DNA of 31,534 nt from Oscillospiraceae bacterium (GTDB taxonomy: Bacteria > Bacillota_A > Clostridia > Oscillospirales > Oscillospiraceae): the NCBI GenBank assembly GCA_021771675.1, contig JAETOP010000034.1, forward strand, positions 1 through 31,534, given 5' to 3'. Shown here in pieces: positions 7,244-15,883 of the stretch. The translations under genes were made by a program, and so were the position numbers. Below the pieces are notes generated by a model, which was given only the letters and a program-made list of their open reading frames with translations, searched no databases and was not told the DNA's origin. Numbering within the stretch: the first letter of the stretch is position 1; each line of letters begins with the position of its first letter.

Positions 7244-7861
7244 TTACCGAATGAAATTGGTGGCTTGACGGGGTTCCTTCTCCGGCAGACCGTACTTCTC
7301 CCGCCCCAGGGCGATGCTCCGCATCAGGAACGTCATGTTCCGAGCCAGGGCGCGCATGGTCTGGAGTCCCTCCGCATCTTGGGCGGCCTCCCCGGGCAAC
7401 CTGCCGTGGACACTGTTCCAGTACTGGCTGGAGGCCACCGGCATCCCGGAGATGGTGAAGAACTTGTTCAGCTCATCAAATGTGGCGGACAGACCGCCCC
7501 GGCGGGCGACAACTACGCTGGCCCCCACCTTCATGGTCTTGTCGAAGGGGGTGCTATAAAACAGCCGGGTGAGCAGGGCCACCAGGGTGGCGTTGGCCGA
7601 GGCGTAGTATACCGGACTGCCTGCCACCAGGCCGTCGCAGGTTTCAAACTTAGGGGCCAGTTCGTTGACGATATCGTCAAACACACATTTGCCCAGCTTG
7701 GCGCAGCCGCCGCAGGCCACGCAGCCCCGGACATCCCGGTTCCACACCTGGATCAGCTCGGTTTCCACACCCTCCGCCTGGAATACCCGCTCCATCTCCC
7801 GCAGGGCCATGGATGTATTTCCCTCTGGCCGGGGGCTACCGTTGATCATGAGGACTTTCAC
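7244..7861 (-). CDS. Flavodoxin-family NAD(P)H:FMN oxidoreductase
   Basis: This is a flavoprotein of about 205 residues. I prefer the GTG start at 7861, giving MKVLMINGSPR, because the AAGGAGG site lies only one base from the upstream ATG at 7870 but 10 bases from this GTG. The N-terminal phosphate loop INGSPRPEGNTS binds FMN, and SPVYYASAN is the second flavin loop. The cysteine pattern GCVACGGCAKLGKC (C-x2-C-x2-C-x5-C) resembles the cluster motif of iron-sulfur flavoproteins, although many flavodoxin-like reductases carry it without proof of a cluster. It probably reduces quinones, flavins or another small acceptor in the cytoplasm. Its neighbour, a broken flavin reductase, suggests a lost partner. 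Confidence 0.8.
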   Translation of the reverse strand: MKVLMINGSPRPEGNTSMALREMERVFQAEGVETELIQVWNRDVRGCVACGGCAKLGKCVFDDIVNELAPKFETCDGLVAGSPVYYASANATLVALLTRLFYSTPFDKTMKVGASVVVARRGGLSATFDELNKFFTISGMPVASSQYWNSVHGRLPGEAAQDAEGLQTMRALARNMTFLMRSIALGREKYGLPEKEPRQATNFIR

Positions 7862-7992
7862 AGGAATCATACCTCCTTAAAAATGGTTGGAACCAGTATA
7901 TCATACCGTCCCAGGAATGGGAAGGGGGCGGCCACTCCTGGGACAGTTTTTCCGGCCTTCAAATAAAAAGCTGTCTGGGCTGAGTGTATAAA

Positions 7993-8030
7993 ATTTGGCG
8001 CCCCTTTTCTACTGAAAAAGGGCGCCAAAT
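7993..8030. terminator. Bidirectional hairpin between clostripain and flavodoxin genes
   Basis: ATTTGGCGCCC on the left pairs with GGGCGCCAAAT on the right across a short T/A-rich loop region, with TTTT and AAAA next to the loop. It is the main feature of the 230-base gap 7871-8107 and probably ends the clostripain operon on the minus strand. Confidence 0.6.
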
Positions 8031-8107
8031 CAAGCTGCCGCTGTGGGACTTCCAGTGCCGTCAGACACTCAAAACGGCCTGTTGACGTCTGTTGTTCCCT
8101 CTGCCTG

Positions 8108-10093
8108 CTAATCCGCGCTTACTGTGGTGCTGATCTCACCGCCCACGCAGTCAAAGAGCACAGCGTCAGAGTAGGCGTAATTTCCCGCGGCGTCCCGCAG
8201 CTCAAAGACCATGCCGTACTGCCCATCAGGCAGGGCGGTCTCCCCAAAGGAGGTATCCGCTGTCACGGTCAGCTCCTCGGCGGCGTACATCTCAAAGTCG
8301 TCATCCCCGCTGAAGGAAGCCAGTTGCCAGATGGTGGTGATCACATCGCCCTCCTCCAGCAGCCGCAGCTCCTTGGAGGCCATGCCGGATTCGTCCAGTC
8401 CTTGGGACGCGCCCAGAATGGACCAGGCCCCAGCAGAGAAGTCATAGGCAACCTGCAGGTTGTACTCCTCCCCGTTGAGCAGGATGGGCACAGAGTACAG
8501 GTTGTAGTCCTCTCCCTCGAAGGACAGTTCCATATATACGATATGGCCGTCAATGGCGCCCCACACACCCCGAAAGTTGTCGTAGAATACACCGTTTTCC
8601 CAGTCGGCTTCCAGGTCGTTATCCGTGCCCAGGAACATCATCTGATCGCTCTCCTCGTCCACATAGAACAGGGAAAAACCGATGCCGGCCAGGATGCTGC
8701 CGGCCTCGGGGCCCAAGGTCAGGAAGGCGGTACCCTCGTCGTTCACGTCCAGGGCCGCGCCGTCCCAGTCGGTGTCGGCCAGGGTGACGATTTTGGGCAG
8801 ATCCTGTATGTCCAGGGAGGCCAGATATTCCTCGCCGCCCTCGCCCAGCTCGCCGGTGAGGCCGTAGGCGTACAGATGCTTGAAGGCCAGCCCGGCGCCC
8901 ACGTTGGCGTAGCCGTTGAAGTCGTCCACATCCCCGCTGTAGGAGTAATAGCAGCTCAGGCCGGTGGCCTCGGACCGATAGGGGCCTCCCACCTGATAGA
9001 TCACGCAGTCGGCCAGCGCGTCGCAAACGCCCTGGGCGGAGGGCAGCATCCACGCCGTCTGCCGGGCCAGGTGGCCCAGGTCCACCATGTTGGTATAGCC
9101 CTGCTCCCGGGTGTTGCCGCCGTAGTTCTCGCTCTGGGCGGCGGCCCGGCCCAGCTGGGCGAAGAAGCCCGGATCCTCCGCCGCTGCCGCAAAGGCCTCC
9201 TGCCCGAAGGCCTCGTAGGCATCCAGCAGGGGAGTGAGCTTGGTCAGGTCGGTAACGGAGAGGGTGCTCTGCTCCTCAGTGCCCACGGCCTCACAGCCCT
9301 CGTAGTAGGTATTGCAGATGGCGATGCCCAGGTCGCCTCCATCCATGGCCGGATTCTGGGCCAGCTCACCCAGCCAGCCGGAGTAGAGCCAGCCGTTGCC
9401 CGGCTCCACCTCCTCGGAGGCCACCAAGTACTTGGAGAAATTCTGGAATACCGCCGCCACATCTACCGTTGCCATCAGGCAGGTATCGAAGCCCACCAGC
9501 TCCAAGGCGGGATTTGCCGTGTCGGCGGGCCAGACCTCGTTAAACGCCTGATACATCTCAATCAGGTTCAGGGAGTCATTGTCGTACAGCTCATCGAAGG
9601 CCGCGCCGCTGACCGAGCCGCCGCCATGGTTCCAGAAGGTGACCGCCACCTTGTCAGCGGGATAGTTGGTGTGGGCAAAGTCCAGGAACTCATACAGAGT
9701 CTGGGCATCGCCCATGCTGGCGCTGTCCAGCTCCTCCACCAGGTTCAGGCCCTGACTGGTATAGGTCCAGCGTTGGAGCTTGGACGGATCCATCTGGTCG
9801 TTGTGCCAAGCGGATGATCCGCCGGTCTGGATGACTACGGTGACGTTTTCGGGCAGCTCTGCCTCCATCATCTCGCCCAGATCCGTGGAGGCGAAGCCGC
9901 CGCCGCTCTCCAAATCGCTGCCACACAGGTACCAGTACACCGCCCAGCTTTCATCGCCCCCCAGGCTGGCGGTGGGGGTGCTGGGCTCTTTGGAGGGGGC
10001 CGAACTGTTGACCTCCGCATCTTCCCCACCGCAGGCAACCAGGGACAAGGCCAGGGCCAGGGCTAAGAGTAGCGCAAGCAGTCTCTTTTTCAT
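8108..10093 (-). CDS. Clostripain-family (C11) cysteine peptidase lipoprotein
   Basis: The product is 661 residues from ATG 10093 (AGGAGG 8 bases upstream; an in-frame TTG seven codons earlier lacks a site). A lipoprotein signal ends in LSLVAC with Cys21 as the lipid anchor, followed by a Ser/Pro-rich linker. The peptidase domain shows the C11 family dyad: His156 in FWNHGGG and Cys205 in GFDTCLM. C11 peptidases cleave after basic residues and often self-process. The C-terminal 250 residues are acidic and beta-rich and may be a substrate or ligand domain. It should act on the outer face of the membrane. It is the last gene of a run that includes the two zinc-ribbon proteins, starting 17 bases after the preceding stop. 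Confidence 0.85.
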   Translation of the reverse strand: MKKRLLALLLALALALSLVACGGEDAEVNSSAPSKEPSTPTASLGGDESWAVYWYLCGSDLESGGGFASTDLGEMMEAELPENVTVVIQTGGSSAWHNDQMDPSKLQRWTYTSQGLNLVEELDSASMGDAQTLYEFLDFAHTNYPADKVAVTFWNHGGGSVSGAAFDELYDNDSLNLIEMYQAFNEVWPADTANPALELVGFDTCLMATVDVAAVFQNFSKYLVASEEVEPGNGWLYSGWLGELAQNPAMDGGDLGIAICNTYYEGCEAVGTEEQSTLSVTDLTKLTPLLDAYEAFGQEAFAAAAEDPGFFAQLGRAAAQSENYGGNTREQGYTNMVDLGHLARQTAWMLPSAQGVCDALADCVIYQVGGPYRSEATGLSCYYSYSGDVDDFNGYANVGAGLAFKHLYAYGLTGELGEGGEEYLASLDIQDLPKIVTLADTDWDGAALDVNDEGTAFLTLGPEAGSILAGIGFSLFYVDEESDQMMFLGTDNDLEADWENGVFYDNFRGVWGAIDGHIVYMELSFEGEDYNLYSVPILLNGEEYNLQVAYDFSAGAWSILGASQGLDESGMASKELRLLEEGDVITTIWQLASFSGDDDFEMYAAEELTVTADTSFGETALPDGQYGMVFELRDAAGNYAYSDAVLFDCVGGEISTTVSAD

Positions 10094-10110
10094 GAAGGTA
10101 TCCTCCTGTT

Positions 10111-11070
10111 TCAAATTCCCAGAAGCTGACGTTTCTTGGCAGCAAATTCCTCCTCCGTGATGACGCCGCTGTCCAGCAGCGCTTTGTACCTCTGAATCTC
10201 CGCCACGGGATCGGCAGCGGAGCGGGACTCCACCACGGGGGCAGCGGCCGCTCCTGCGGGCGCGGAAAGGAGGATGTGCTCCTCCGGCGGCGCGTCCGGA
10301 TCAATTACGCTCATGAGGCTGGTCGCCAGGGTGTGCAGAAGCTCCGTCTCTTTTTCATACTTGCGCATGAAGTCTATGTAACTGGGGGAGAGGACACCCC
10401 AATCGGGGGCATTATTCTCCCACGTGCGTACGCCGCCCCAATAGGGGTGATCCAGCGTCAGCTCCACATAGAATTTTTTGATGGGAGTGTCAACGCTAAA
10501 GATCGGCTCGCTGATAAAAGGGGTCGGGGAACCTCTTGAAACATCCCCCCGTTTCTCCATCTCCTCGATCATCTCGTTCATCCGCTTCGCCTGCATATAC
10601 CGATCCATATCCGCATGGTACCGGTCGATCTCGGGCTCCACGGCCTTGACCCGGGCCGGCGTGTCGCTCTCATACCATTTTAGCCCCTCTGGGGTGCTCT
10701 CAAACAAAACCGTGTTGTCCTCTAAAATCCGGAACGCCTTGAGGCAGGACGGCTCCATCACCAGGGAATCCCCCTTGTCCCTGATGCGGAACAGCCGCTG
10801 GGGCACGTCAATCTGGAGGAGGTCGTTCCATCCGCTGAAGTTATACTTGAAGGTGGCGCTAAAAATGTCCCGCTGGGCCTTGTTTTCATCATAGTACGCC
10901 AGATACTGCCGGGCGTCCTCCAGCGACAGGTTGGCGGTGCCGTCGGGCAGATCGATCTTATCCTTGCAGTTGCCGCAGATGGGCGCCCCCTCTATGGTGG
11001 TGGCCAACAGCCGAGGGGTGGGCCCTCCGCAGAAGGGGCAGGGGTTTTTCTTGCTTGTAAATAATCCCAT
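10111..11070 (-). CDS. DUF4428-type zinc-ribbon protein with C-terminal SHOCT domain
   Basis: The product is 319 residues. The N-terminus MGLFTSKKNPCPFCGG and a later ICGNCKDK pair form a C-x2-C...C-x2-C zinc ribbon of the DUF4428 type. The middle is an unassigned alpha/beta domain with a Lys/Glu-rich helix (residues about 165-185). The last 33 residues (PVAEIQRYKALLDSGVITEE, then FAAKKRQLLGI) are a classic SHOCT domain, a short helical module often placed at the C-terminus of membrane-associated or oligomeric proteins. The family function is unknown. Its paralogue lies 15 bases upstream, and both are flanked by LemA/DUF2207 and clostripain genes, suggesting a shared envelope role. Confidence 0.7.
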   Translation of the reverse strand: MGLFTSKKNPCPFCGGPTPRLLATTIEGAPICGNCKDKIDLPDGTANLSLEDARQYLAYYDENKAQRDIFSATFKYNFSGWNDLLQIDVPQRLFRIRDKGDSLVMEPSCLKAFRILEDNTVLFESTPEGLKWYESDTPARVKAVEPEIDRYHADMDRYMQAKRMNEMIEEMEKRGDVSRGSPTPFISEPIFSVDTPIKKFYVELTLDHPYWGGVRTWENNAPDWGVLSPSYIDFMRKYEKETELLHTLATSLMSVIDPDAPPEEHILLSAPAGAAAAPVVESRSAADPVAEIQRYKALLDSGVITEEEFAAKKRQLLGI

Positions 11071-11085
11071 GACTCATTCCTCCTG

Positions 11086-11745
11086 TCAGCGGGCAGATAG
11101 AATTGGTTCTTTGCGGATGATGCTTTTGATGATCTGGCAGACCCGCTGCATATCACCGGCGAACCCACCCAGGCCGTGGAGCTGGCTGTCAGTGAATTCG
11201 ATCTTGAGGTCGATCTCACTCCAGTAGGGGTCGGTGGTGGTCAGCTTCAGATGGAAGGTGTCGTAATGGGCCGAGCTGTCGCTGTTCACCAGCCGGGCAA
11301 TCCCTCCCAGGGCGCTCAGGGTGGTCTCCAGCACCACCATGCCGGTGTCCTCCATGCCGTCCAGCTTCTTTTTTCCCCGGAGCAGCTCGTAGCCGGTGAG
11401 CTGCTCGAAGGAAAAGACAACCGGGTTCTCCTCATCCACATGGAGATCGTCGTGGATCAGATAGATGGCCCGTCCCGCCTCGTCCAGGCCGAACTGGAGC
11501 CCGGGAATGGAGGTGATTTTTACCGTCCAGCGATGGGTGGCATACTTCTCCGCGTTCTCCCGCCGGTAGGCCAGATGCGTTTGGATAAACTCCGGCGTGG
11601 CGTTCTCCAACAGGCTTTTCTGCATGGAAACCTGCTTGGAACAGGTTTTGCACAGGGTTTTTTTGTCCCCGATTTTGACAAGGAACAGCCCTTTTACCTC
11701 TCCACCGCAGACTGGACAGGCTTCTTTCTTGGAAAACAGTCCCAT
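11086..11745 (-). CDS. DUF4428-type zinc-ribbon protein
   Basis: The product is 219 residues from ATG 11745, which is preceded by AGGAGG; a longer in-frame extension overlaps the upstream gene and has low-complexity Arg-rich sequence, so it is rejected. MGLFSKKEACPVCGG plus LCKTCSK give a C-x2-C...C-x2-C ribbon like that of the next gene. The middle domain contains VVFSFEQLTGYELL, then beta strands ending in HLKLTTTDPYWSEIDLKIEF. The clear parallel with FYVELTLDHPYWGG of the neighbour shows the two are diverged paralogues. This one lacks SHOCT. Function is unknown. Confidence 0.7.
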   Translation of the reverse strand: MGLFSKKEACPVCGGEVKGLFLVKIGDKKTLCKTCSKQVSMQKSLLENATPEFIQTHLAYRRENAEKYATHRWTVKITSIPGLQFGLDEAGRAIYLIHDDLHVDEENPVVFSFEQLTGYELLRGKKKLDGMEDTGMVVLETTLSALGGIARLVNSDSSAHYDTFHLKLTTTDPYWSEIDLKIEFTDSQLHGLGGFAGDMQRVCQIIKSIIRKEPILSAR

Positions 11746-11783
11746 AATGTACCTCCTCATTTTGGTGTGATGCCGCAAACATG

Positions 11784-13421
11784 TTACCGGGTTCCCCCAC
11801 TTCCACCGCCGGAGAAGCCCCCGCCGCCGAAGGAGGCGCTGCCGCCGCTTCCGGCGCTGCGGGCCGCCTGCTGCCTCTGAAGCTCTCGGGTATAGGCGTT
11901 GAACATCAAGCCATTGTAATACCCGGCATAGCCGATACACCGCTCAAAACGCTCCACCTGGGGCAACGCCTCTGGATAGAGCCTGCGGATCTGGGGCGCC
12001 ACTTGATCCGCTATGCCAAGCAGATGGGCGTAGATCAGATAGTCCTGCCAGATAACCGTCTCCCCCACGCCCCGCTCATGGATCAGGGAGAAGTCCAGCA
12101 GGAACCGCTTCAGCCCCAGGATTTCATCCAGCTGCCGCTGCCCCTGTTCCGTCAGGCTTTTTACACCCTCGCAGACCGCGCCCCGATAGCAGCCGGCGCG
12201 GATCAGCGTCCGGTCGGCGTCCTGCCGGCAAGAGTTCGCGAAGCCGGCCAGGGGTTTGGCGTTTCGATCGCAGAGCTGCTCCAGCTCTTTGGCCTGTAGC
12301 ACTCCGTCGACCCCCGCCGCTGCCTCCAAAATGGTGTAGAAGGCATCGTCATAGGAATTGCCGTTTCTGGGTGGGTGGATCAGCCTCAGATCCACCTGGG
12401 GGGAATTCGCCCCGGTCTCCTCCGGTTCCAAAGCACCGTCGCCGATCAACCGCAGCAGATAGGCCCCAAGTAGGGAATCCTCCCTGCACAGCTCACAGGC
12501 GGTTCCCAGCCGATAAGTCACATTCAAATTGCCGTTGTTGGGTGCGTCCCGAAAGTATTCCACCTGTTTTGTCCGCCGGTTCAGCTTGGCCTTCCGCATC
12601 CGGGCGGCGGCTGTGGCGCCCAGGACAATGATCCCGACAATGGCGGCCAGAATGCCCAGCACCATGAGGATTTCGGCGGGGCCGGCATCCTCCTCATAGT
12701 CGCTACCCTCAAAGGCCTGCTCCTTCACCACATCAAAGCTGCCGTCCACCTGGCGCAGGGGGGTGAGGATCCCCTTCTCCAGCGACACCATAACCGTCAT
12801 GTGCTGGCCGCTTTCCAACGGACTTTCACTTTTGGCTCGGATCACACCGCTTTCAAACCAGATGGATCCGTCATATCCGAAAGCCCAGATCCCGCAGTTT
12901 TCTTCGGTCAGAGGCGTGCCATCCTCACTGGAAACAGTCAATGACACAGTTGTGGGAAAGGTGCTCATCTCGTCCACAAATCGGTGGTTGAAGCCGTCAG
13001 CAGTGGAATAGGCGCCTACCAGACCGTGGAGAACATAGGTAATGGTATACCGGCGGGGACCGTATTCACTGATCCCCCAGCACAACTCCACACCGTCGTT
13101 TGTCTCCACAATGCCGCACCGATTCGCCTTTTCCTCAAAGGAGGCGTTCACATCCCAGTCCTCCACAAAGGCGTAGGCCCCGTCTGAATCAGAGACGGAA
13201 AAATCCGTGATGGTCAGATAGCCGCTGTCCTTGCAGGCAAGATAGAATTCTGTTCCCTCATCGGTTTCCGCTGTCCAGACCTGGGTGACGGTGGCGGATC
13301 CATCGGGACGCAGCGCCACAGAAATCTCCAGCTCTGGCACCCGGTTAGACGCCAGTGCCGCCGGGGTGCACAGCAGGGCACAAAAACACGCGAGGAAAAC
13401 GGCTGTGAGCTTTTTTCTCAT
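11784..13421 (-). CDS. DUF2207 membrane protein
   Basis: The product is 545 residues. A signal peptide (about 1-24) is followed by an extracellular beta-rich DUF2207 domain, then one membrane helix around residues 250-276 (VLGILAAIVGIIVLGATAAA). A cytoplasmic region contains the TYRLGTACELCREDSLLGAY block, and the tail is Gly/Ser-rich (ASFGGGGFSGGGSGGTR), the hallmark of this family. Members commonly sit beside LemA, as here: LemA ends 4 bases before this start. The biochemical role is not established; an envelope function is likely. The gene looks complete. Confidence 0.85.
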   Translation of the reverse strand: MRKKLTAVFLACFCALLCTPAALASNRVPELEISVALRPDGSATVTQVWTAETDEGTEFYLACKDSGYLTITDFSVSDSDGAYAFVEDWDVNASFEEKANRCGIVETNDGVELCWGISEYGPRRYTITYVLHGLVGAYSTADGFNHRFVDEMSTFPTTVSLTVSSEDGTPLTEENCGIWAFGYDGSIWFESGVIRAKSESPLESGQHMTVMVSLEKGILTPLRQVDGSFDVVKEQAFEGSDYEEDAGPAEILMVLGILAAIVGIIVLGATAAARMRKAKLNRRTKQVEYFRDAPNNGNLNVTYRLGTACELCREDSLLGAYLLRLIGDGALEPEETGANSPQVDLRLIHPPRNGNSYDDAFYTILEAAAGVDGVLQAKELEQLCDRNAKPLAGFANSCRQDADRTLIRAGCYRGAVCEGVKSLTEQGQRQLDEILGLKRFLLDFSLIHERGVGETVIWQDYLIYAHLLGIADQVAPQIRRLYPEALPQVERFERCIGYAGYYNGLMFNAYTRELQRQQAARSAGSGGSASFGGGGFSGGGSGGTR

Positions 13422-13425
13422 GAGC

Positions 13426-13974
13426 TCACTTCATGTTGGGCATATCCGCCTTATCCTCTGCCGCCTCCAGGTAGTCCCGCTGCCGGAAGCCCAGCATTCC
13501 CGCAATCAGACAGGTGGGAAGCATACGGATGGCGCGGTTGAGTTTGGTGACGGAATCGTTGTAGATCAGGCGGCTGGTGCGCACCATTTTTTCATAGCTG
13601 TCCACGGCATTCATGCACTTGGCGTAGTTCTCATTGGCTTTCAGTTCGGGATACCGCTCCGCTACCATGGAGATGCGGCCCAGAGCCTCGGAGATCACGC
13701 CCTCCTGCTTCAGCACGTCGTCCGGCGTGGAGGTGGCCGTGATGACGCTCCGCCGGGACTTAACAGTTTCGATGAGTGTCTGGGACTCGTGGTCGGCGTA
13801 GCCCTTAGTCAAATCTAACAGGGCAGTGAGTGCGTCAAAGCGGGAGGAGAGCTGAACGCCGATCTGGGCCATGGCGTTGTTGATGTTCTCGTCCATCACT
13901 GCCAGCTTCCGCTGGCAGGAGACAGCCCACAGCACCAGGAGTACGATGACCGCAACGGCAATAACAATTCCCAT
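13426..13974 (-). CDS. lemA: LemA family protein
   Basis: The product is 182 residues. An N-terminal signal anchor (GIVIAVAVIVLLVLWAVSC) is followed by the LemA core: INNAMAQIGVQLSSRFDALT, SRRSVITATS, MVAERYPELKANENY and IRMLPTCLIAGMLGFRQRDY. LemA proteins are bacterial coiled-helix membrane proteins of uncertain function, often next to DUF2207 or TPM proteins. It starts at ATG 13974 behind AAAGG, which lies inside a 7-bp hairpin (13986-14004) that could limit initiation. It is in an operon with the DUF2207 gene, four bases apart. Confidence 0.9.
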   Translation of the reverse strand: MGIVIAVAVIVLLVLWAVSCQRKLAVMDENINNAMAQIGVQLSSRFDALTALLDLTKGYADHESQTLIETVKSRRSVITATSTPDDVLKQEGVISEALGRISMVAERYPELKANENYAKCMNAVDSYEKMVRTSRLIYNDSVTKLNRAIRMLPTCLIAGMLGFRQRDYLEAAEDKADMPNMK

Positions 13975-14007
13975 AATTCATGTTCCTTTCTTCGTATAAG
14001 AAAGCGG

Positions 14008-14041
14008 AAAACGGCGGATGCGGATTTGCCCGCATCCGCCG
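14008..14041 (-). terminator. Terminator or attenuator between lipoprotein gene and lemA
   Basis: CGGCGGATGCGG (14012-14023) pairs perfectly with 14030-14041 around a 6-base loop. In the minus-strand direction the stem is followed by TTTT. It lies just after the lipoprotein stop, so it should end or attenuate that transcript before lemA. Confidence 0.65.
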
Positions 14042-14064
14042 CAGCCGTATCAATGGAACTTCTC

Positions 14065-14463
14065 TCAACCCTCGTAGGGAACGGAAACCCGCTCAACCAG
14101 CTCCTCGACGGTGGGAAGCAGCCCCTCCAGCGTGGCGGTCATGCCCTCGATGTCAGCGCCCTCCAGCGCATCGGATTCCCCGGTCAGGCTGGTGCCAATG
14201 GGGCCCAGCGTGGCACCCAGCGCCTGGATTTCAGCGGCGGTCTGCTCGTCCTCCATCCAGCCGTTGGCTTCGGCGTTCTCATACGCCTCGTTATACAGCG
14301 GGGCAAGCTTGTTGTAGGCCTCGGCCAGGGGCTTCAGGGCCTCGTCAGTGACAACGCCTGTACCGCCGCCGTTATCGGTGGGCTCGGGGGTTTCGTCGCC
14401 ACCGCAGGCGGCCAGGGAGGCGCACATCATCAGCGCCAGCAAAAGGGACACCAGTTTTTTCAT
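14065..14463 (-). CDS. Small secreted lipoprotein, unknown function
   Basis: The product is 132 residues. The signal peptide ends in a lipobox (SLAAC, Cys20), then an acidic Gly/Pro/Thr linker. The mature part is a helical acidic domain with KPLAEAYNKLAPLYNEAYEN and a C-terminal helix (LLPTVEELVERV). A GGAGG site precedes the start. No family is recognised. It lies between a two-component system and lemA, in the same direction, and resembles the small helical lipoproteins that accompany LemA loci. It is probably surface-exposed. Confidence 0.75.
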   Translation of the reverse strand: MKKLVSLLLALMMCASLAACGGDETPEPTDNGGGTGVVTDEALKPLAEAYNKLAPLYNEAYENAEANGWMEDEQTAAEIQALGATLGPIGTSLTGESDALEGADIEGMTATLEGLLPTVEELVERVSVPYEG

Positions 14464-14590
14464 TTTAAATCAATCCTCCTGATTTATGTATGCGGACTGC
14501 CAGCCCGCGTCATCATTATGAGCGACGCCCGCTCAAAAAGGAGGGGTGGCGCATCAATCGCACCGAAATTGTACTGAATCGACAGTGGCC

Positions 14591-15883
14591 TTAGAGAAAT
14601 AGCCGCAGGATAAACTGGCCGTTCTGCGTGAAAAAGGAACATCCGCCGCCGTACCGCTCCACAACGGTGCAGATGCTCTGAGTCCCGAGCCCATGTCCCG
14701 GCTGACTGGACACCGGAATTCCCTTTTCAAACAGCACTTCCCCCTGACAAGGGTTGATGATCTGTAGGAACAGCCTGCCATTCTGACCGAGAAGCTCATG
14801 ATACAGGAACTCTACGCTGATGGTGCAGGCAGTTCCCGCCTCAGCGAGAGGCAAGCAGGCGTGGAGGGCGTTTTCCAGCGCATTGGAGAGGAGCACACAC
14901 AGATCGTTGTCTGAAACGGAGATCACGTCGGGGAGCGTCCCCCGAATATCCAGATCAACCCCTATTCTCTCTGCCCGCTTGGCAAAAGAGGAGAGGATCA
15001 GATTGACGGCCTCGTTTTCACAATAGCGCTGTATCCGCTGGGATTCAATCTCCGCACAAATCCTGGAAATATAGTTCTTTGCCCGCTCTGTCTGTTCGTT
15101 TTCGATGCAGGACAGCAGATATTGCAGATGATGGCGCAAATCGTGTCGGTGCCAGGCAGCCAGGGCTTGAGACTCCCGCAGGGCACTGATTTCCCGAGCA
15201 GCCTGGGCTACCTGAAGATTCAGATTATCCCGCGTCTGCCGGAGTAGGCTGCGCTTGTGCTCCTGCGCGGAATTATGCAGCAAAAAGACCAGATAGGCCC
15301 CGCAGCAGACAGTGGGCATGAACTCCACCACCACCGGAGAGCCTCTGGACAAAAGGTCTGTATAAATTCGGGTCAGGTAATCGAAGGCATAGTACAGGGC
15401 TGGGATCAAGCCAAACTGGCACTGGGTTTTTACCGGATATTCCATCAGTTGCCGGACAGCGGGGGCAGCAAAGCGCAGAAAAATCAACAGCAGCGGCACC
15501 GTGAACGCCAGCTCGGCAAGCTGCTGTATCATCTCCATCTCTGGCAGCGCCGCCGCCACAAAAAGCGCCAGCCATCGCCGCATCTGGCAGAACAGATAGG
15601 CGGACAGAATGGAGACTGCCGACCACAACCATTTTCCGGTCAGGACACGGAGCAGCATCAGCAGCGGCAGATGTACGACGAGGGGATAGACCTGCCGCCG
15701 GAATTCCGCGTCCCAAATCAGATATACCGCGCCTTGGGAAAACAGCATCAGCGCCATGCCCAACCAGAATATCCCGCGGCTGCGTCGGACGGCCAGGGCA
15801 CCACAGAAGGAAGCGGACAGCAAGCCACCAAATATGCTCACCGCCGCGTCATTCAACACAGAGATCAGGGTTGGCGCTCTCAA
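14591..15883 (-). CDS. GHKL-type sensor histidine kinase (AgrC-like)
   Basis: The product is 430 residues. The N-terminal half has several hydrophobic segments (roughly 10-30, 36-58, 65-85, 88-115, 122-142, 155-175, 185-205), typical of peptide- or membrane-sensing receptors. His247 in AWHRHDLRHH is the likely phosphoacceptor. The GHKL ATPase domain includes NEAVNLILSSFAKRA, the N-box LLSNALENALHACL and the glycine motif PGHGLGTQSI. It starts at TTG 15883, overlapping the regulator's TGA by four bases (TTGA), with CAGGTGA upstream, so the two are translationally coupled. It phosphorylates the adjacent LytTR regulator. No AgrD-like peptide gene is visible nearby. Confidence 0.85.
   Translation of the reverse strand: MRAPTLISVLNDAAVSIFGGLLSASFCGALAVRRSRGIFWLGMALMLFSQGAVYLIWDAEFRRQVYPLVVHLPLLMLLRVLTGKWLWSAVSILSAYLFCQMRRWLALFVAAALPEMEMIQQLAELAFTVPLLLIFLRFAAPAVRQLMEYPVKTQCQFGLIPALYYAFDYLTRIYTDLLSRGSPVVVEFMPTVCCGAYLVFLLHNSAQEHKRSLLRQTRDNLNLQVAQAAREISALRESQALAAWHRHDLRHHLQYLLSCIENEQTERAKNYISRICAEIESQRIQRYCENEAVNLILSSFAKRAERIGVDLDIRGTLPDVISVSDNDLCVLLSNALENALHACLPLAEAGTACTISVEFLYHELLGQNGRLFLQIINPCQGEVLFEKGIPVSSQPGHGLGTQSICTVVERYGGGCSFFTQNGQFILRLFL

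Noticed and set aside
8324..9817. Long plus-strand frame of 497 residues
   Set aside because: It is antisense to the clostripain gene, whose catalytic motifs and signal peptide are clear; the frame is a GC-rich shadow.
11176..11880. Plus-strand frame of 234 residues
   Set aside because: It is antisense to a zinc-ribbon protein gene with a conserved paralogue next door.
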